Source of the DNA: JBDHZK01 sp039811865 | Lineage (GTDB): Bacteria > Actinomycetota > Actinomycetes > Propionibacteriales > Propionibacteriaceae | Reading direction: 5' to 3' | Assembly: GCA_039811865.1 (NCBI GenBank) | Contig: JBDHZK010000003.1 | Coordinates: forward strand, 1 to 56,638 | DNA: 56,638 bases | Part shown: piece by piece, positions 43,234 to 52,006 of the stretch | How positions within the stretch are numbered: the stretch's first letter is position 1 | How the letters are laid out: each line of letters begins with the position of its first letter | Notes under the pieces: model-generated | The model's database searches: none | What the model was told of the DNA's origin: nothing | Seen by the model: the letters and a program-made list of their open reading frames with translations, nothing else | Made by a program: the position numbers and the translations under genes

Positions 43234-43494
43234 TTGCGGTTGGAGATCCGCGTGAAACCTGGGGCGGCCCGCACGCGAGTCGGCGGTCGATACGGCGAGG
43301 GTGCCCTGATCGTCAGCGTGTCGGCGCGGGCCGTGGACGGACGCGCCACCGAGGCCGCGCTCGCGGCCTTGGCCGGCGCCCTTGGTCTCAAGCGCCGCGA
43401 CCTCTCGCTGGTCAGTGGCCGTTCGAGCCGCACGAAGGTGGTCGAGGTCCCGAACAGCAGCGCCGTCGAGGTGGCCCGACTGCTCGATCAGTGA
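43234..43494 (+). CDS. YggU / DUF167 family protein
   Basis: An 86-residue protein of the DUF167 family: LEIRVKPGAARTRVGG, then VSVSARAVDGRATEAALAAL and LGLKRRDLSLVSGRSSRTK. The fold is known from structures of relatives but no biochemical role is established. The start is taken at TTG 43234 because AAGGAGG lies 4 nt upstream; ATG codons further up would add Gly/Pro-rich residues not seen in the family. It begins 101 nt after lexA and may be expressed with it. Confidence 0.8.
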   Translation: MRLEIRVKPGAARTRVGGRYGEGALIVSVSARAVDGRATEAALAALAGALGLKRRDLSLVSGRSSRTKVVEVPNSSAVEVARLLDQ

Positions 43495-43638
43495 GTACGG
43501 GCAGCCCGGCTCCCGGGAGTATGGGTTTTTCGAGTCACGAGTTGGCTCTCGATTGGGCCTTCGGCAGCGGGCGAGGACGAAGCGCGCTAGGTCGCGCCGA
43601 CACCCCGCCGCCCGAGGCGATGAGCCGGGAGGGGCCGG

Positions 43639-45669
43639 TTAGCCGGCTTCGCTGCGCGCGCTCGACAACCGCCGCAGCGCCTGGACAACGACCTCTCGGT
43701 CGGTCGTGAGCCAAAAGGCCGGCATGGACGCTCTCAGGTATGAGCCGTAGCGCGCCGTCAACAGCCGGGGATCAAGCACCGCGACGACTCCTTTGTCGCT
43801 CAGCCGCCGGATCAGGCGTCCCGACCCCTGGGCCAGCAACAACGCCGCGTGCGCGGCCGCCACCTGCATGAACCCGTTCCCACCGGCCTTCGCCACGGCC
43901 TCTTGGCGAGCGAGCATCAACGGCTCATCCGGCCTTGGAAACGGGATCTTGTCGATAATGACCAACTCGCAAGTGTCGCCCGGGACGTCGATCCCTTGCC
44001 AAAGCGACAGCGTCCCGAACAGGCTTACCTCGGGCTCGTCGACGAAGCGTCGGGTGAGTTCGGCCAGATGGGCGTCCCCCTGGCACAACACGGTGAGCTT
44101 CGGAAGTTCCGTCCGGACGTGGCGAGCCGCCGCTTCCGCCGCGCGTTGGGACGCGAACAGGCCGAGCGTCCTCCCTCCCGCCGCCCAGACCAACTCCGCA
44201 ATCTCGGTGAGCACGGCTTCGCTGATGCCCTCTCGGCTCGGCGAGGGCATCGACTTCGCGACATACAAGATGCCCTGACGGCGATAGTCGAACGGCGACC
44301 CTACGTCCAGTCCCCGCCAGGGCAGCGCCTCGTCCCCTCGATCACCGGCCGTGTCGTCCTGCTCGGCGACACGCTCATCGGGACGCAGCCCAACCGCGCG
44401 CGCCACGCTCTCGAACGATCCGCCCACCTGAAGGGTCGCCGAGGTCAGGACGACTGGGCCGGCGGTCATGATCTGCTCGCGCATCAGGCCGGCGACCGAC
44501 AGTGGGGCGACCCTGGCCTCCCGGCCGAAGCGTTCACGCTCGACCACGTAGATCACATCGTTGGGGTGCATCTGGGCCAGTTGCTCGGCCACATCGAACA
44601 CCTCTCCCAAGGCCGCCCCGGCCTGGCGTCGATCGGCGTCGGACGCCTCTCCCCCGGACAGCTTCGACACTCCGGCTCGGGCCGAGTCGCGGACGCGTCG
44701 AAACGCCGCGACCAGGGCCGAGTCCGGGTCGCGTAGCTGAGCCAAGGGCGCGTCGTCGAGGGCACTCCTGAGGTCCTCGGCCGCTTCGAGCAGATCCAAG
44801 CCGAGCTCGTCGTCGAGCCATGGCAGGCAACGCTTCGCCACCCGCTCCACCTGCTGGGGACTCAACTCGTGCGCGGCCGCCCCGGTCACCCGAGCCCCGA
44901 GCTCGTGGGCCTCGTCCACGATCACCAAATCATGCTCCGGAAGCGCGGTTCCGCCGTGCATCGCGTCGATCGCGAGCAAGGCATGGTTGGTCACCACGAG
45001 CTCGGACTCTCGCGCTCGGTCGCGGGCGGCCTCGGCGAAGCACTCCGCGCCGAAAGGGCAGCGCTGCGCGCCGAGACACTCCCGAACCGGGATCGACACC
45101 TGCGCCCATCCCGCCGAGCTGTGCGAGGGCGCCTCGTCTCGGTCGGCTAGCCCGCCTGAGCGGACCTGCTCCTCGGCCCACTCCCGAAGGCCGACCACCT
45201 CCGCACCCAAAGCCGACTCCGGTGCCGCCGATCCCTTCAAGGTGTCGGCGAGCTCGAACCCGCCCAACAGCGATTCCTGTTCCACTGCAACCCCGCCGCG
45301 CACTCGGTGCAGACAGGCGTAGTTGGACCGTCCCTTCAACACCGAGAACTTCGGACGCCGGCCGCTCACGCGCTCGACGGCGTCCAGCGCTGCGGGGATG
45401 TCCTTCTTCGCGAGCTGGGCCTGGAGGGCCAGGGTCGCCGTGGCCACGACCACGCGATGCCCCGGATGCTCCAGGACGTAGCGCAGCGCCGGAGCCAAGT
45501 AGCCAAGTGACTTGCCCGTACCGGTGCCCGCCTGCACCAAGAGGTGCTCGCCCTTGGCGATCGCCTGCTCGATGGCCTGCGCCATCCGCTCCTGGCCCTC
45601 GCGGGGGACCCCGCCGATCGCCCCGACGGCGGCCGCGAGGATGTCGGCTGCGGTTTGGGGATTCGGCAT
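43639..45669 (-). CDS. dinG: DinG/XPD-type ATP-dependent DNA helicase
   Basis: The 676-residue superfamily 2 helicase has motif I LVQAGTGTGKSLGYLAPA, motif II VIVDEAHELG, a late SAT motif (VVLTSATLQVGGSF), and motif VI QGSGRLIRR. Four cysteines between motifs Ia and II (NYACLHR, ECLGAQRC, FGAEC) fit the iron-sulfur cluster site of XPD/DinG helicases. Such enzymes unwind DNA or R-loops in repair. TACGGT ends 6 nt before ATG 45669, suggesting a leaderless transcript. No LexA box is seen. The gene lies near lexA but is convergent with its group. Confidence 0.9.
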   Translation of the reverse strand: MPNPQTAADILAAAVGAIGGVPREGQERMAQAIEQAIAKGEHLLVQAGTGTGKSLGYLAPALRYVLEHPGHRVVVATATLALQAQLAKKDIPAALDAVERVSGRRPKFSVLKGRSNYACLHRVRGGVAVEQESLLGGFELADTLKGSAAPESALGAEVVGLREWAEEQVRSGGLADRDEAPSHSSAGWAQVSIPVRECLGAQRCPFGAECFAEAARDRARESELVVTNHALLAIDAMHGGTALPEHDLVIVDEAHELGARVTGAAAHELSPQQVERVAKRCLPWLDDELGLDLLEAAEDLRSALDDAPLAQLRDPDSALVAAFRRVRDSARAGVSKLSGGEASDADRRQAGAALGEVFDVAEQLAQMHPNDVIYVVERERFGREARVAPLSVAGLMREQIMTAGPVVLTSATLQVGGSFESVARAVGLRPDERVAEQDDTAGDRGDEALPWRGLDVGSPFDYRRQGILYVAKSMPSPSREGISEAVLTEIAELVWAAGGRTLGLFASQRAAEAAARHVRTELPKLTVLCQGDAHLAELTRRFVDEPEVSLFGTLSLWQGIDVPGDTCELVIIDKIPFPRPDEPLMLARQEAVAKAGGNGFMQVAAAHAALLLAQGSGRLIRRLSDKGVVAVLDPRLLTARYGSYLRASMPAFWLTTDREVVVQALRRLSSARSEAG

Positions 45670-45790
45670 CGGTCCACCGTACCGGCCGCCGCACCGCAGT
45701 CCGTCCGCCGTGTGGATAACCCCGGTTCGGTGGGTCGTGGGTTTGGGAATGGCCGAGACGCCCCGTGACGTCGTCCTAGCGTTGGTCGGC

Positions 45791-46600
45791 GTGTCCAGCT
45801 CAGAACCGCGTTACACCCACGGCCACCACGAATCCGTCCTGCGCAGCCACCGCTGGCGCACGGTGTCGAACTCGGCCGGATACCTCGCCCCAAAGCTGCG
45901 CAGCGGAATGGCCCTCCTGGACGTCGGCAGCGGCCCCGGGACGATCACCGCAGAGCTGGCCGAGATCGTTGCGCCCGGCAAAGTCACCGCCCTGGAGGCC
46001 AATCCGGAGGCCCTGGAACTCACCGCCAAGGAGTTTGAACGCCGGGGCATCGGGGCGGATTATCTGGTCGGCGACGTGCACCAACTCGACCTGGCCAGCC
46101 ACACCTTCGACGTCGTCCACGCGCATCAAGTGCTCCAACACGTGGCCGACCCGGTCCAGGCGCTGCGCGAAATGGCGCGGGTGACCCGGCCTGGTGGACT
46201 AGTGGCCGCCCGCGACTCCGACTACGACGGGTTCGTCTGGTTTCCCGAACTGCCCGGGCTGGACGACTGGCGTCGGCTGTACCAGCGGGTCGCGCGGTCG
46301 AATGCCGGCGAACCCAATGCCGGCCGGCGTCTGTTGCACTGGGCCAGGCTCGCGGGTCTGCGCGGCGTCCGGGCCAGCACCAGCAGTTGGCTGTTCGCCA
46401 CGCCGGACGAACGAGGCTGGTGGGCGAACTCATGGGCGGACCGCGTCCGGACGTCGGCCTTCGCCGAGCATGCCCTGGCGGGCGGCCATGCCCAACAAGG
46501 CGACCTGGACGCCATCGCCGCCGCGTGGCTGGAGTGGGCCGAGCACCCAGCCGCCTGGCTGATGATCCCCCACGGGGAGATCCTTGCGACCGCGCCCTGA
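45791..46600 (+). CDS. SAM-dependent class I methyltransferase
   Basis: The 269-residue cytoplasmic protein has motif I LLDVGSGPGTITAELAE, then an acidic residue after strand 2 (VTALEANPEA), GDVHQLDLASHTFDVVHAHQ and VTRPGGLVAARDSDYDG. The opening YTHGHHESVLRSHRWRTVSN is typical of a methyltransferase group of unknown substrate. GTG 45791 is chosen because TAGCGT ends 8 nt upstream and the family begins here; ATG 45749 would add 14 residues. It converges on hflX with only 7 nt between them. Confidence 0.8.
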   Translation: MSSSEPRYTHGHHESVLRSHRWRTVSNSAGYLAPKLRSGMALLDVGSGPGTITAELAEIVAPGKVTALEANPEALELTAKEFERRGIGADYLVGDVHQLDLASHTFDVVHAHQVLQHVADPVQALREMARVTRPGGLVAARDSDYDGFVWFPELPGLDDWRRLYQRVARSNAGEPNAGRRLLHWARLAGLRGVRASTSSWLFATPDERGWWANSWADRVRTSAFAEHALAGGHAQQGDLDAIAAAWLEWAEHPAAWLMIPHGEILATAP

Positions 46601-46607
46601 GGTGCGC

Positions 46608-48047
46608 CTACGGCGTCCTGGTCTCGACGAAGTCAGCGAGCGCGCCCGCCAGTTCGGGGTGCACTCGCGCCACGACTCTGGTCCCGGCCGCGGTGTGCTC
46701 GACCGTGGTCAGTTCACCCTCGCCGTGGATGCGGTTGATCAGGTCGCCGCGCTCGTAGGGGACGAGTGCCTGCACCTCGACTTGGGGACGCGGCAACCGG
46801 GCCTCCACGGCGGCTCGGACTTCGGCCAGCCCCGCGCCGGTTCGGCAGGAGACGAACACTGCCTGCGGATGTAAGGTCCGTAGCGCGGTCAGCTGGTCGG
46901 CGGGTGCGCTGTCGATCTTGTTGACAACGATCAGTTCGGGCACCCCGGCCGCGCCGATGTCGGTGAGGACGGCGCGCACGGCGTTGATCTGGCCGACCGG
47001 GTCCGGGTCGGAGCCGTCGACGACATGGACGAGCAGGTCGGCTTGCACCGACTCCTCCAGCGTCGAGCGGAACGCTTCGACCAGATCGTGCGGCAGATGC
47101 CGGACGAAGCCGACGGTGTCGGTCAGCGTGTACGCCCGTCCGTCGGGGGTCAGCGCACGGCGAGTGGTCGGGTCGAGGGTGGCGAACAGCGCGTCCTCGA
47201 CGAGGACGCCGGCCCCGGTCATTCTGTTGAGCAGCGACGACTTGCCCGCGTTGGTGTACCCGACGATCGCCACGGACGGGACTCGGTGCCGAGTGCGCTC
47301 CTGCCGCTTGGTGGCCCGGACGGAGTCCATTTCGCGAAGCCGGGCCCGAAGAATGGAGATCCGCGAGTTGATCCGGCGCCGATCGGTCTCGATCTTGGTC
47401 TCTCCGGGGCCGCGGCCGCCGATCCCGACGCCCCCGGCGGCCCGGCCGCCGGTCTGCCGGGACAGGTTCCCGCCCCAGCCGCGCAGGCGCTGCTTGAGGT
47501 ACTGCAGTTGGGCCAACTCCACCTGGGCCTGGCCCTCGGCACTCTTGGCGTGCTGGGCGAAGATGTCGAGGATCAGTGCGGTCCGGTCGATCACCTTGAC
47601 CTTGACCCGGTCCTCCAGGTTTCGCAACTGGGCCGGTTCCAACTCGCCGTCGCAGATGACGGTGTCGGCCCCGGTGGCGATCACGACCTCGCGCAGTTCA
47701 TCCACCTTGCCGCGGCCGATGAAGGTGGCCGGATCGGGGCGCCCGCGGCGCTGGACCAGCCCCTCGAGGACCTGCGAACCGGCTGTCTCGGCGAGTTGCC
47801 GCAACTCGGCCAACGCGTTCTCGGCGTCGACCTGGCTGCCGGTCGTCCAGACGCTCACCAAGACGACGCGCTCCAACTGGAGTTCGCGGTACTCGACCTC
47901 GCTGACGTCGGTCAACTGCGTTGACATGCCAGCGACCCGACGCAACGACAATCGGTCGGCCAGGTCGGCCTGCTCGCCGTCGCTGGTCGGGGCGTACTCG
48001 GGGTCGGAAGCCTCGTCGAACTCGAAATCGAACTTATTGGCGGTCAT
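46608..48047 (-). CDS. hflX: Ribosome-associated GTPase HflX
   Basis: HflX binds the 50S subunit and splits stalled ribosomes under stress. The N-terminal domain (RPDPATFIGRGKVDELREVV, then a coiled-coil region around QVELAQLQYLKQRL and the Gly-rich GGRGPGETKIETDRR) precedes the GTPase domain: G1 IVGYTNAGKSSLLN, G2 FATLDPTTR, G3 DTVGFVRHLP, G4 VVNKID. The 479-residue length is normal. ATG 48047 follows AAGGTGGAG. It is followed on the opposite strand by the methyltransferase gene, and preceded by dapF and miaA on the same strand, a common actinobacterial order. Confidence 0.95.
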   Translation of the reverse strand: MTANKFDFEFDEASDPEYAPTSDGEQADLADRLSLRRVAGMSTQLTDVSEVEYRELQLERVVLVSVWTTGSQVDAENALAELRQLAETAGSQVLEGLVQRRGRPDPATFIGRGKVDELREVVIATGADTVICDGELEPAQLRNLEDRVKVKVIDRTALILDIFAQHAKSAEGQAQVELAQLQYLKQRLRGWGGNLSRQTGGRAAGGVGIGGRGPGETKIETDRRRINSRISILRARLREMDSVRATKRQERTRHRVPSVAIVGYTNAGKSSLLNRMTGAGVLVEDALFATLDPTTRRALTPDGRAYTLTDTVGFVRHLPHDLVEAFRSTLEESVQADLLVHVVDGSDPDPVGQINAVRAVLTDIGAAGVPELIVVNKIDSAPADQLTALRTLHPQAVFVSCRTGAGLAEVRAAVEARLPRPQVEVQALVPYERGDLINRIHGEGELTTVEHTAAGTRVVARVHPELAGALADFVETRTP

Positions 48048-48088
48048 CGACTCCACCTTGACACGACGCGACGGCAGGGCCAAGCCAG

Positions 48089-48940
48089 TTACGTCCCCAG
48101 ACGTTGCGCCAAGGCCGTCAAGTCGACGCAGCCGCGGGCCACCAGGACCGCTGGACCGGTGAGGTGGGCGCGCCCAGCGGCCAGGTCCACGTGAACCACC
48201 CCGCCTGGGACCTCTACTCGATAGCGGCCTTGGGTGGTGGCGGAGCCGGCCAAGGCGGCGGCTACCGCGACCGTCCCGGTGCCGCAGGAGCGGGTCTCGC
48301 CCACACCCCGCTCGAAGACTCGCATCCGCGCGGCCTCGGGTCCCAATCGCTCGACGTACTCGACGTTGACTCCCGTTGGGAATGCCGCGGCTGGGGTCCA
48401 GGCGGGCGGCGAGGTCAGGTCGAGGGCGGCCAGCGTCCCCGGACCGACCATGACGACCGCGTGCGGGTTGCCGACGTCGACCGGTCGAGCCGACCACGTG
48501 CGTCCCGACTGCGTCACCTCGACGGGGGATGGACCGAGGCGCACCTCACCCATCGACACCCGGATCTGCCCATCGGACAGCGCCCGGCCACTGCGCATGC
48601 CGGCCCGGGTGGCGACCACCACCTCGTCGCCCGAGGCGAGACCCTCGTCCAGCAGGTAGCGGATGAACACGCGCAGGCCGTTACCGCACATCTCGGCCAC
48701 CGAACCGTCCGCGTTGCGGTAGTCCATGAACCAGACGTCCGGATCCTGGGTCCAGTCGGTCCAGCCGGGAACGTGCCGGGCCAAGATCGCGCGCAGGACG
48801 CCGTCTGCTCCCAGACCGGCGCGCCGGTCGCACAGGCGGCGGACGAGTTCCTCGCTCAGGTCGAGCAGGCCCGTCCGGTCGGTGAGCAGCACGAAGTCGT
48901 TCTCGGTGCCGTGGCCCTTGACGAACGTCAGGTCGCGCAT
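48089..48940 (-). CDS. dapF: Diaminopimelate epimerase
   Basis: DapF interconverts LL- and meso-diaminopimelate for lysine and cell-wall synthesis. Both catalytic cysteines are present, in ADGSVAEMCGNGLRVF and GETRSCGTGTVAVAA. FVKGHGTENDFVLL at the N-terminus and VDVGNPHAVV are also diagnostic. The 283 residues are standard. ATG 48940 lies 10 nt after the miaA stop with no strong ribosome site, so coupling to miaA is likely. The gene lies between miaA and hflX on the same strand. Confidence 0.95.
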   Translation of the reverse strand: MRDLTFVKGHGTENDFVLLTDRTGLLDLSEELVRRLCDRRAGLGADGVLRAILARHVPGWTDWTQDPDVWFMDYRNADGSVAEMCGNGLRVFIRYLLDEGLASGDEVVVATRAGMRSGRALSDGQIRVSMGEVRLGPSPVEVTQSGRTWSARPVDVGNPHAVVMVGPGTLAALDLTSPPAWTPAAAFPTGVNVEYVERLGPEAARMRVFERGVGETRSCGTGTVAVAAALAGSATTQGRYRVEVPGGVVHVDLAAGRAHLTGPAVLVARGCVDLTALAQRLGT

Positions 48941-48950
48941 GCCGTGCTGT

Positions 48951-49910
48951 CTAGCACCGCGGTCCGGCTGGGTCAACTGGGCCCGGCGCCGTTCCCCTGA
49001 GCGCAATCTCACGGACTCGCGCCACCAGGTCCGGGGCGCCCGCGGGCAGCCAGATGATCCGGCCGTCCCGTCGAAACCAGCCCAGTTGCTTGCGGGCGAA
49101 TCGGCGAGTCCCGGCGATGGTCTGCTGCTTGGCCTGGGCTTCGTCCAGCTCGCCGGCCAGGTAGGCGAGCACCTGCCGGTAGCCGATGGCCCGCGAGGCC
49201 GTGCGCCCGTCCCGCAGCCCCGTTTGCGCCAACCGTTCCACCTCGGCCACCAACCCGTCGGCCCACATCGCTTCGACGCGCTCCGCGATCCGCCGGTCCA
49301 GTTCTTCGCGCGGAAGATCCAGGCCGATCTGGTGGACGTCGTCCAACGCGTAGGACCACTCGGGCAACTGCGCCCTGAAGGCGCCGGTGAGCTCGACGAC
49401 CTCCAAAGCGCGGACGATCCGGCGTCCGTTGCCCGGGAGGATGCCGGCGGCCGCGTCGGGCGCCAGGCCGGCCAACCGCGAGTGCAAAAGCGCCGGCCCC
49501 AGGGAGGCCAGCTCGGCCTCCAGCCGCTCGCGGAGCGCCGGATCCGTCCCAGGAAACTCGAAACGATCGCAGATCGCGTGCACGTACAGGGCCGATCCGC
49601 CCACGAGAATCGGGACGACCCCACGAGCCCTGCAATCGTCGATGGCGGCGCGGGCGAGCGCCTGGAACTCGGCCACCGATGCGGTCTGGCGCACGGTCAG
49701 GATGTCGATCAGGTGGTGTGGGACGCCGCCTCGTTGCGCCGGCGAGGGTTTCGCCGTTCCGACGTCCATCCCGACGTAGACGGCCATCGCGTCGGCATTG
49801 ACGATCTCGGCGGGACGCCGCTCGGCGCGGAGTTCTTGGGCGAGAGCCACGGCCAGCCCGGACTTGCCGCTGGCGGTCGCTCCCAGCAACACGATCAGTG
49901 GCAAGTTCAT
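48951..49910 (-). CDS. miaA: tRNA dimethylallyltransferase
   Basis: MiaA adds a dimethylallyl group to A37 of tRNAs reading UNN codons. The P-loop LLGATASGKSGLAVALA, ADAMAVYVGMDVGTAKP, PHHLIDI, VGGSALYVHAICDRFEFPGT and the C-terminal GYRQVLAYLAGE with RFARKQLGWFRRD are all typical. It is 319 residues. The product is then modified by MiaB, encoded 0.5 kb away on the same strand but separated by a divergent small gene. It is the first gene of miaA-dapF(-hflX). Confidence 0.95.
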   Translation of the reverse strand: MNLPLIVLLGATASGKSGLAVALAQELRAERRPAEIVNADAMAVYVGMDVGTAKPSPAQRGGVPHHLIDILTVRQTASVAEFQALARAAIDDCRARGVVPILVGGSALYVHAICDRFEFPGTDPALRERLEAELASLGPALLHSRLAGLAPDAAAGILPGNGRRIVRALEVVELTGAFRAQLPEWSYALDDVHQIGLDLPREELDRRIAERVEAMWADGLVAEVERLAQTGLRDGRTASRAIGYRQVLAYLAGELDEAQAKQQTIAGTRRFARKQLGWFRRDGRIIWLPAGAPDLVARVREIALRGTAPGPVDPAGPRC

Positions 49911-50013
49911 CTCAAGATCCTCTCGTATTCACTTGCATCCCAGCCCTGACTGGGTATCAATGGACCCGTGGGCTGGAGACTCCGGTCCTGACCGAGAGAA
50001 AGGAGGTGGCTGC

Positions 50014-50184
50014 ATGGGGATCTTGGACAAGCTCAAGGATGCCGCGAGCGGCCATGAGGAGCAGGTCAATCAGGCCATCGATCAGGCTGGCGACGCCGTC
50101 GATCAAAAGACGGGCGGCCAGTACGAGGGCCAGGTGGACCAGGCTCAGGACTTCCTTAAGGACCAGCTGAACAAGCAGGCCTGA
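50014..50184 (+). CDS. Rv0909-family antitoxin-like small protein
   Basis: The 56-residue protein begins GILDKLKDAASGHEEQVNQA and ends with DQKTGGQYEGQVDQAQDFLK, the pattern of short Rv0909-type proteins annotated as antitoxins in actinobacteria. It is highly charged and helical. ATG 50014 has a perfect AAAGGAGGT ribosome site, pointing to strong translation. No toxin gene lies beside it, so an antitoxin role is doubtful; it also resembles CsbD-like stress proteins in composition. A terminator follows at 50229-50259. Confidence 0.75.
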   Translation: MGILDKLKDAASGHEEQVNQAIDQAGDAVDQKTGGQYEGQVDQAQDFLKDQLNKQA

Positions 50185-50228
50185 CTCAGCCCCGCACGAA
50201 CCACGGCATCCGCAACTTGCGGATCCCA

Positions 50229-50259
50229 AACAGGGACCGGCGCTTCGCCGGTCCCTGTT
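50229..50259 (+). terminator. Terminator after the Rv0909-like gene
   Basis: A perfect 14-bp stem (50229-50242 with 50246-50259) with a 3-nt CTT turn is followed by CCGTTTCG. Confidence 0.8.
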
Positions 50260-50360
50260 CCGTTTCGAGCAACCACCGCCCCTGGCGGACGAACTGCGGG
50301 TTCAGTGTGGATTCATCAGCCATGTGCGGGGTGGATCAACAGCCAGCTAAACCCACAAGC

Positions 50361-50470
50361 CACTCAGTGCCCAGAACCGCACGCCGCCTCGACGGGCTGC
50401 GACCCGTGCCGCCGGGTCACGCCGAGATAGGGCGCACTCAGTGACCAGACCCGCACGCCGCCTCGGCGGG
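50361..50470. repeat. Two 36-bp direct repeats at the 3' end of miaB
   Basis: Segments 50361-50396 and 50435-50470 match at 33 of 36 positions, 74 bp apart. The second copy holds the last codons and stop of miaB (minus strand, PAEAACGSGH). The first, just beyond the miaB stop, encodes the nearly identical PVEAACGSGH-stop in another frame. The rest of the 50260-50437 gap shows nothing recognisable. Confidence 0.7.
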
Positions 50471-51934
50471 CAGTGGCGTCGGCACCCCGATCGATGGCAG
50501 GCCAAGACCCACCACCGGCTTGGTGCCGGCTTCGCGGGCTGCCCAGGCGTCCCCGCCCCGGGTGCGTCGCAAGCTGAGCAGACCCGAGTCGGCGTTGAGA
50601 TGATGTGGGGCTGCATAGGTGACCTCGACCTCGGCGATGTCTCCCGGACGTGGGCGCAGGGCGGCGTCGTCCGGCACTCGGACATGCACCAACCGGTTGT
50701 CCTGGGACCGGCCCGACAACCGCGAAGTGGCGGCGTCCTTTCGGCCCTCCCCCGCGGCGAACATCACCTCCACCGTCTTGCCGACTAGCGCCTTGTTCTG
50801 TGCCCACGCGACGTCGCCGACCAGGGCGACCAGGCGCTCGTAGCGTTCCTGAACGACCGCCTTCGGCACTTGATCGGGCATCGTCGCCGCGGGCGTCCCC
50901 GGCCGGATCGAGTATTGGAAGGTGAAGGCGGCTGCAAATCCGGCGGCGGCGACGACGTCCAGGGTGTCGAGAAAGTCCGTCTCGGACTCGCCGGGGAACC
51001 CGACGATGATGTCGGTGGTGATCGCCGCGTTCGGCATCGCGTCTCGAACTCGGTCGATGATGCCCAGGAAGCGATCCCTCCGGTAAGAGCGGCGCATTGC
51101 CTTCAGGACTGCATTGGATCCGGATTGCAGCGGCATGTGCAGCGCCGGCATGACGTTCGGCGTTTCGGCCATCGCGGCGATCACGTCGTCGGTGAAGTCC
51201 TTGGGGTGGGGCGAGGTGAACCGCACGCGCTCCAGGCCATCGATCTCACCACAGGCGCGCAAGAGTTTCGCGAAGGCCGATCGGTCCCCGAACTCGACCC
51301 CGTAGGCGTTCACGTTCTGCCCCAGCAGGGTGATTTCCTGCACCCCCTCGTCGACCAGCGCCCTGATCTCGGCGAGGACGTCACCTGGGCGGCGATCGGT
51401 CTCCTTGCCCCGCAGCGCCGGAACGATGCAAAACGTGCAGGTGTTGTTGCAGCCGACGCTGATCGAGACCCAGGCCGCATAGGCCGACTCGCGCCGGGTG
51501 GGCAGGGTCGAGGGGAAACGCTCCAAGCTCTCCACGATTTCGACCTGCGCGGCCTGTTCGACTCGAGCCCGCTCGAGCAGCACCGGGAGCACGCCGATGT
51601 TGTGCGTGCCGAAGACGACATCGACCCACGGGGCCTTGGCGACGATCACTTCGCGGTCCTTCTGGGCCATGCAGCCGCCGACCGCGATCTGCATCCCCGG
51701 ATGGGCCAGCTTCACCGGCGCGAGGTGGCCCAGGTTGCCGTACAGCCGGTTGTCGGCGTTCTCGCGGACCGCGCAAGTGTTGAACACGACGACGTCCGCC
51801 TGGGCGCCCGCCGCCGGCCGCACGTAGCCGGCGTCCTCGAGCAGACCGCTGATGCGTTCGGAGTCGTGCACGTTCATTTGGCAGCCGTAGGTCACCACCT
51901 CGTAGGTGCGAGCGGCGAGGGAGGTTGCGGACAT
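50438..51934 (-). CDS. miaB: tRNA-2-methylthio-N6-dimethylallyladenosine synthase
   Basis: MiaB is a radical-SAM methylthiotransferase that adds the 2-methylthio group to i6A37 of tRNA, completing the work of MiaA. The N-terminal cluster cysteines are in TYGCQMN, NTCAVREN and VGGCMAQ; the radical-SAM motif is GCNNTCTFCIVP. The C-terminal TRAM domain is followed by an unusual tail ending GLPSIGVPTPLPAEAACGSG, which runs into a duplicated 36-bp segment. The protein has 498 residues. ATG 51934 is chosen; TACAGT ends 8 nt upstream, suggesting a leaderless mRNA. It is divergent from the epimerase gene. Confidence 0.95.
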   Translation of the reverse strand: MSATSLAARTYEVVTYGCQMNVHDSERISGLLEDAGYVRPAAGAQADVVVFNTCAVRENADNRLYGNLGHLAPVKLAHPGMQIAVGGCMAQKDREVIVAKAPWVDVVFGTHNIGVLPVLLERARVEQAAQVEIVESLERFPSTLPTRRESAYAAWVSISVGCNNTCTFCIVPALRGKETDRRPGDVLAEIRALVDEGVQEITLLGQNVNAYGVEFGDRSAFAKLLRACGEIDGLERVRFTSPHPKDFTDDVIAAMAETPNVMPALHMPLQSGSNAVLKAMRRSYRRDRFLGIIDRVRDAMPNAAITTDIIVGFPGESETDFLDTLDVVAAAGFAAAFTFQYSIRPGTPAATMPDQVPKAVVQERYERLVALVGDVAWAQNKALVGKTVEVMFAAGEGRKDAATSRLSGRSQDNRLVHVRVPDDAALRPRPGDIAEVEVTYAAPHHLNADSGLLSLRRTRGGDAWAAREAGTKPVVGLGLPSIGVPTPLPAEAACGSGH

Positions 51935-52006
51935 GGTGCGCAACTGTAGTCGCTGCCTCCGAGGCCGGCTGGTGCCGATCGGCGTCCTCGGCCCTAGTCT
52001 CCGAGC

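Noticed and set aside
50260..50437. Toxin gene or second small RNA beside the Rv0909-like gene
   Set aside because: No frame with a start signal or toxin resemblance; only a repeat of the miaB end is present.
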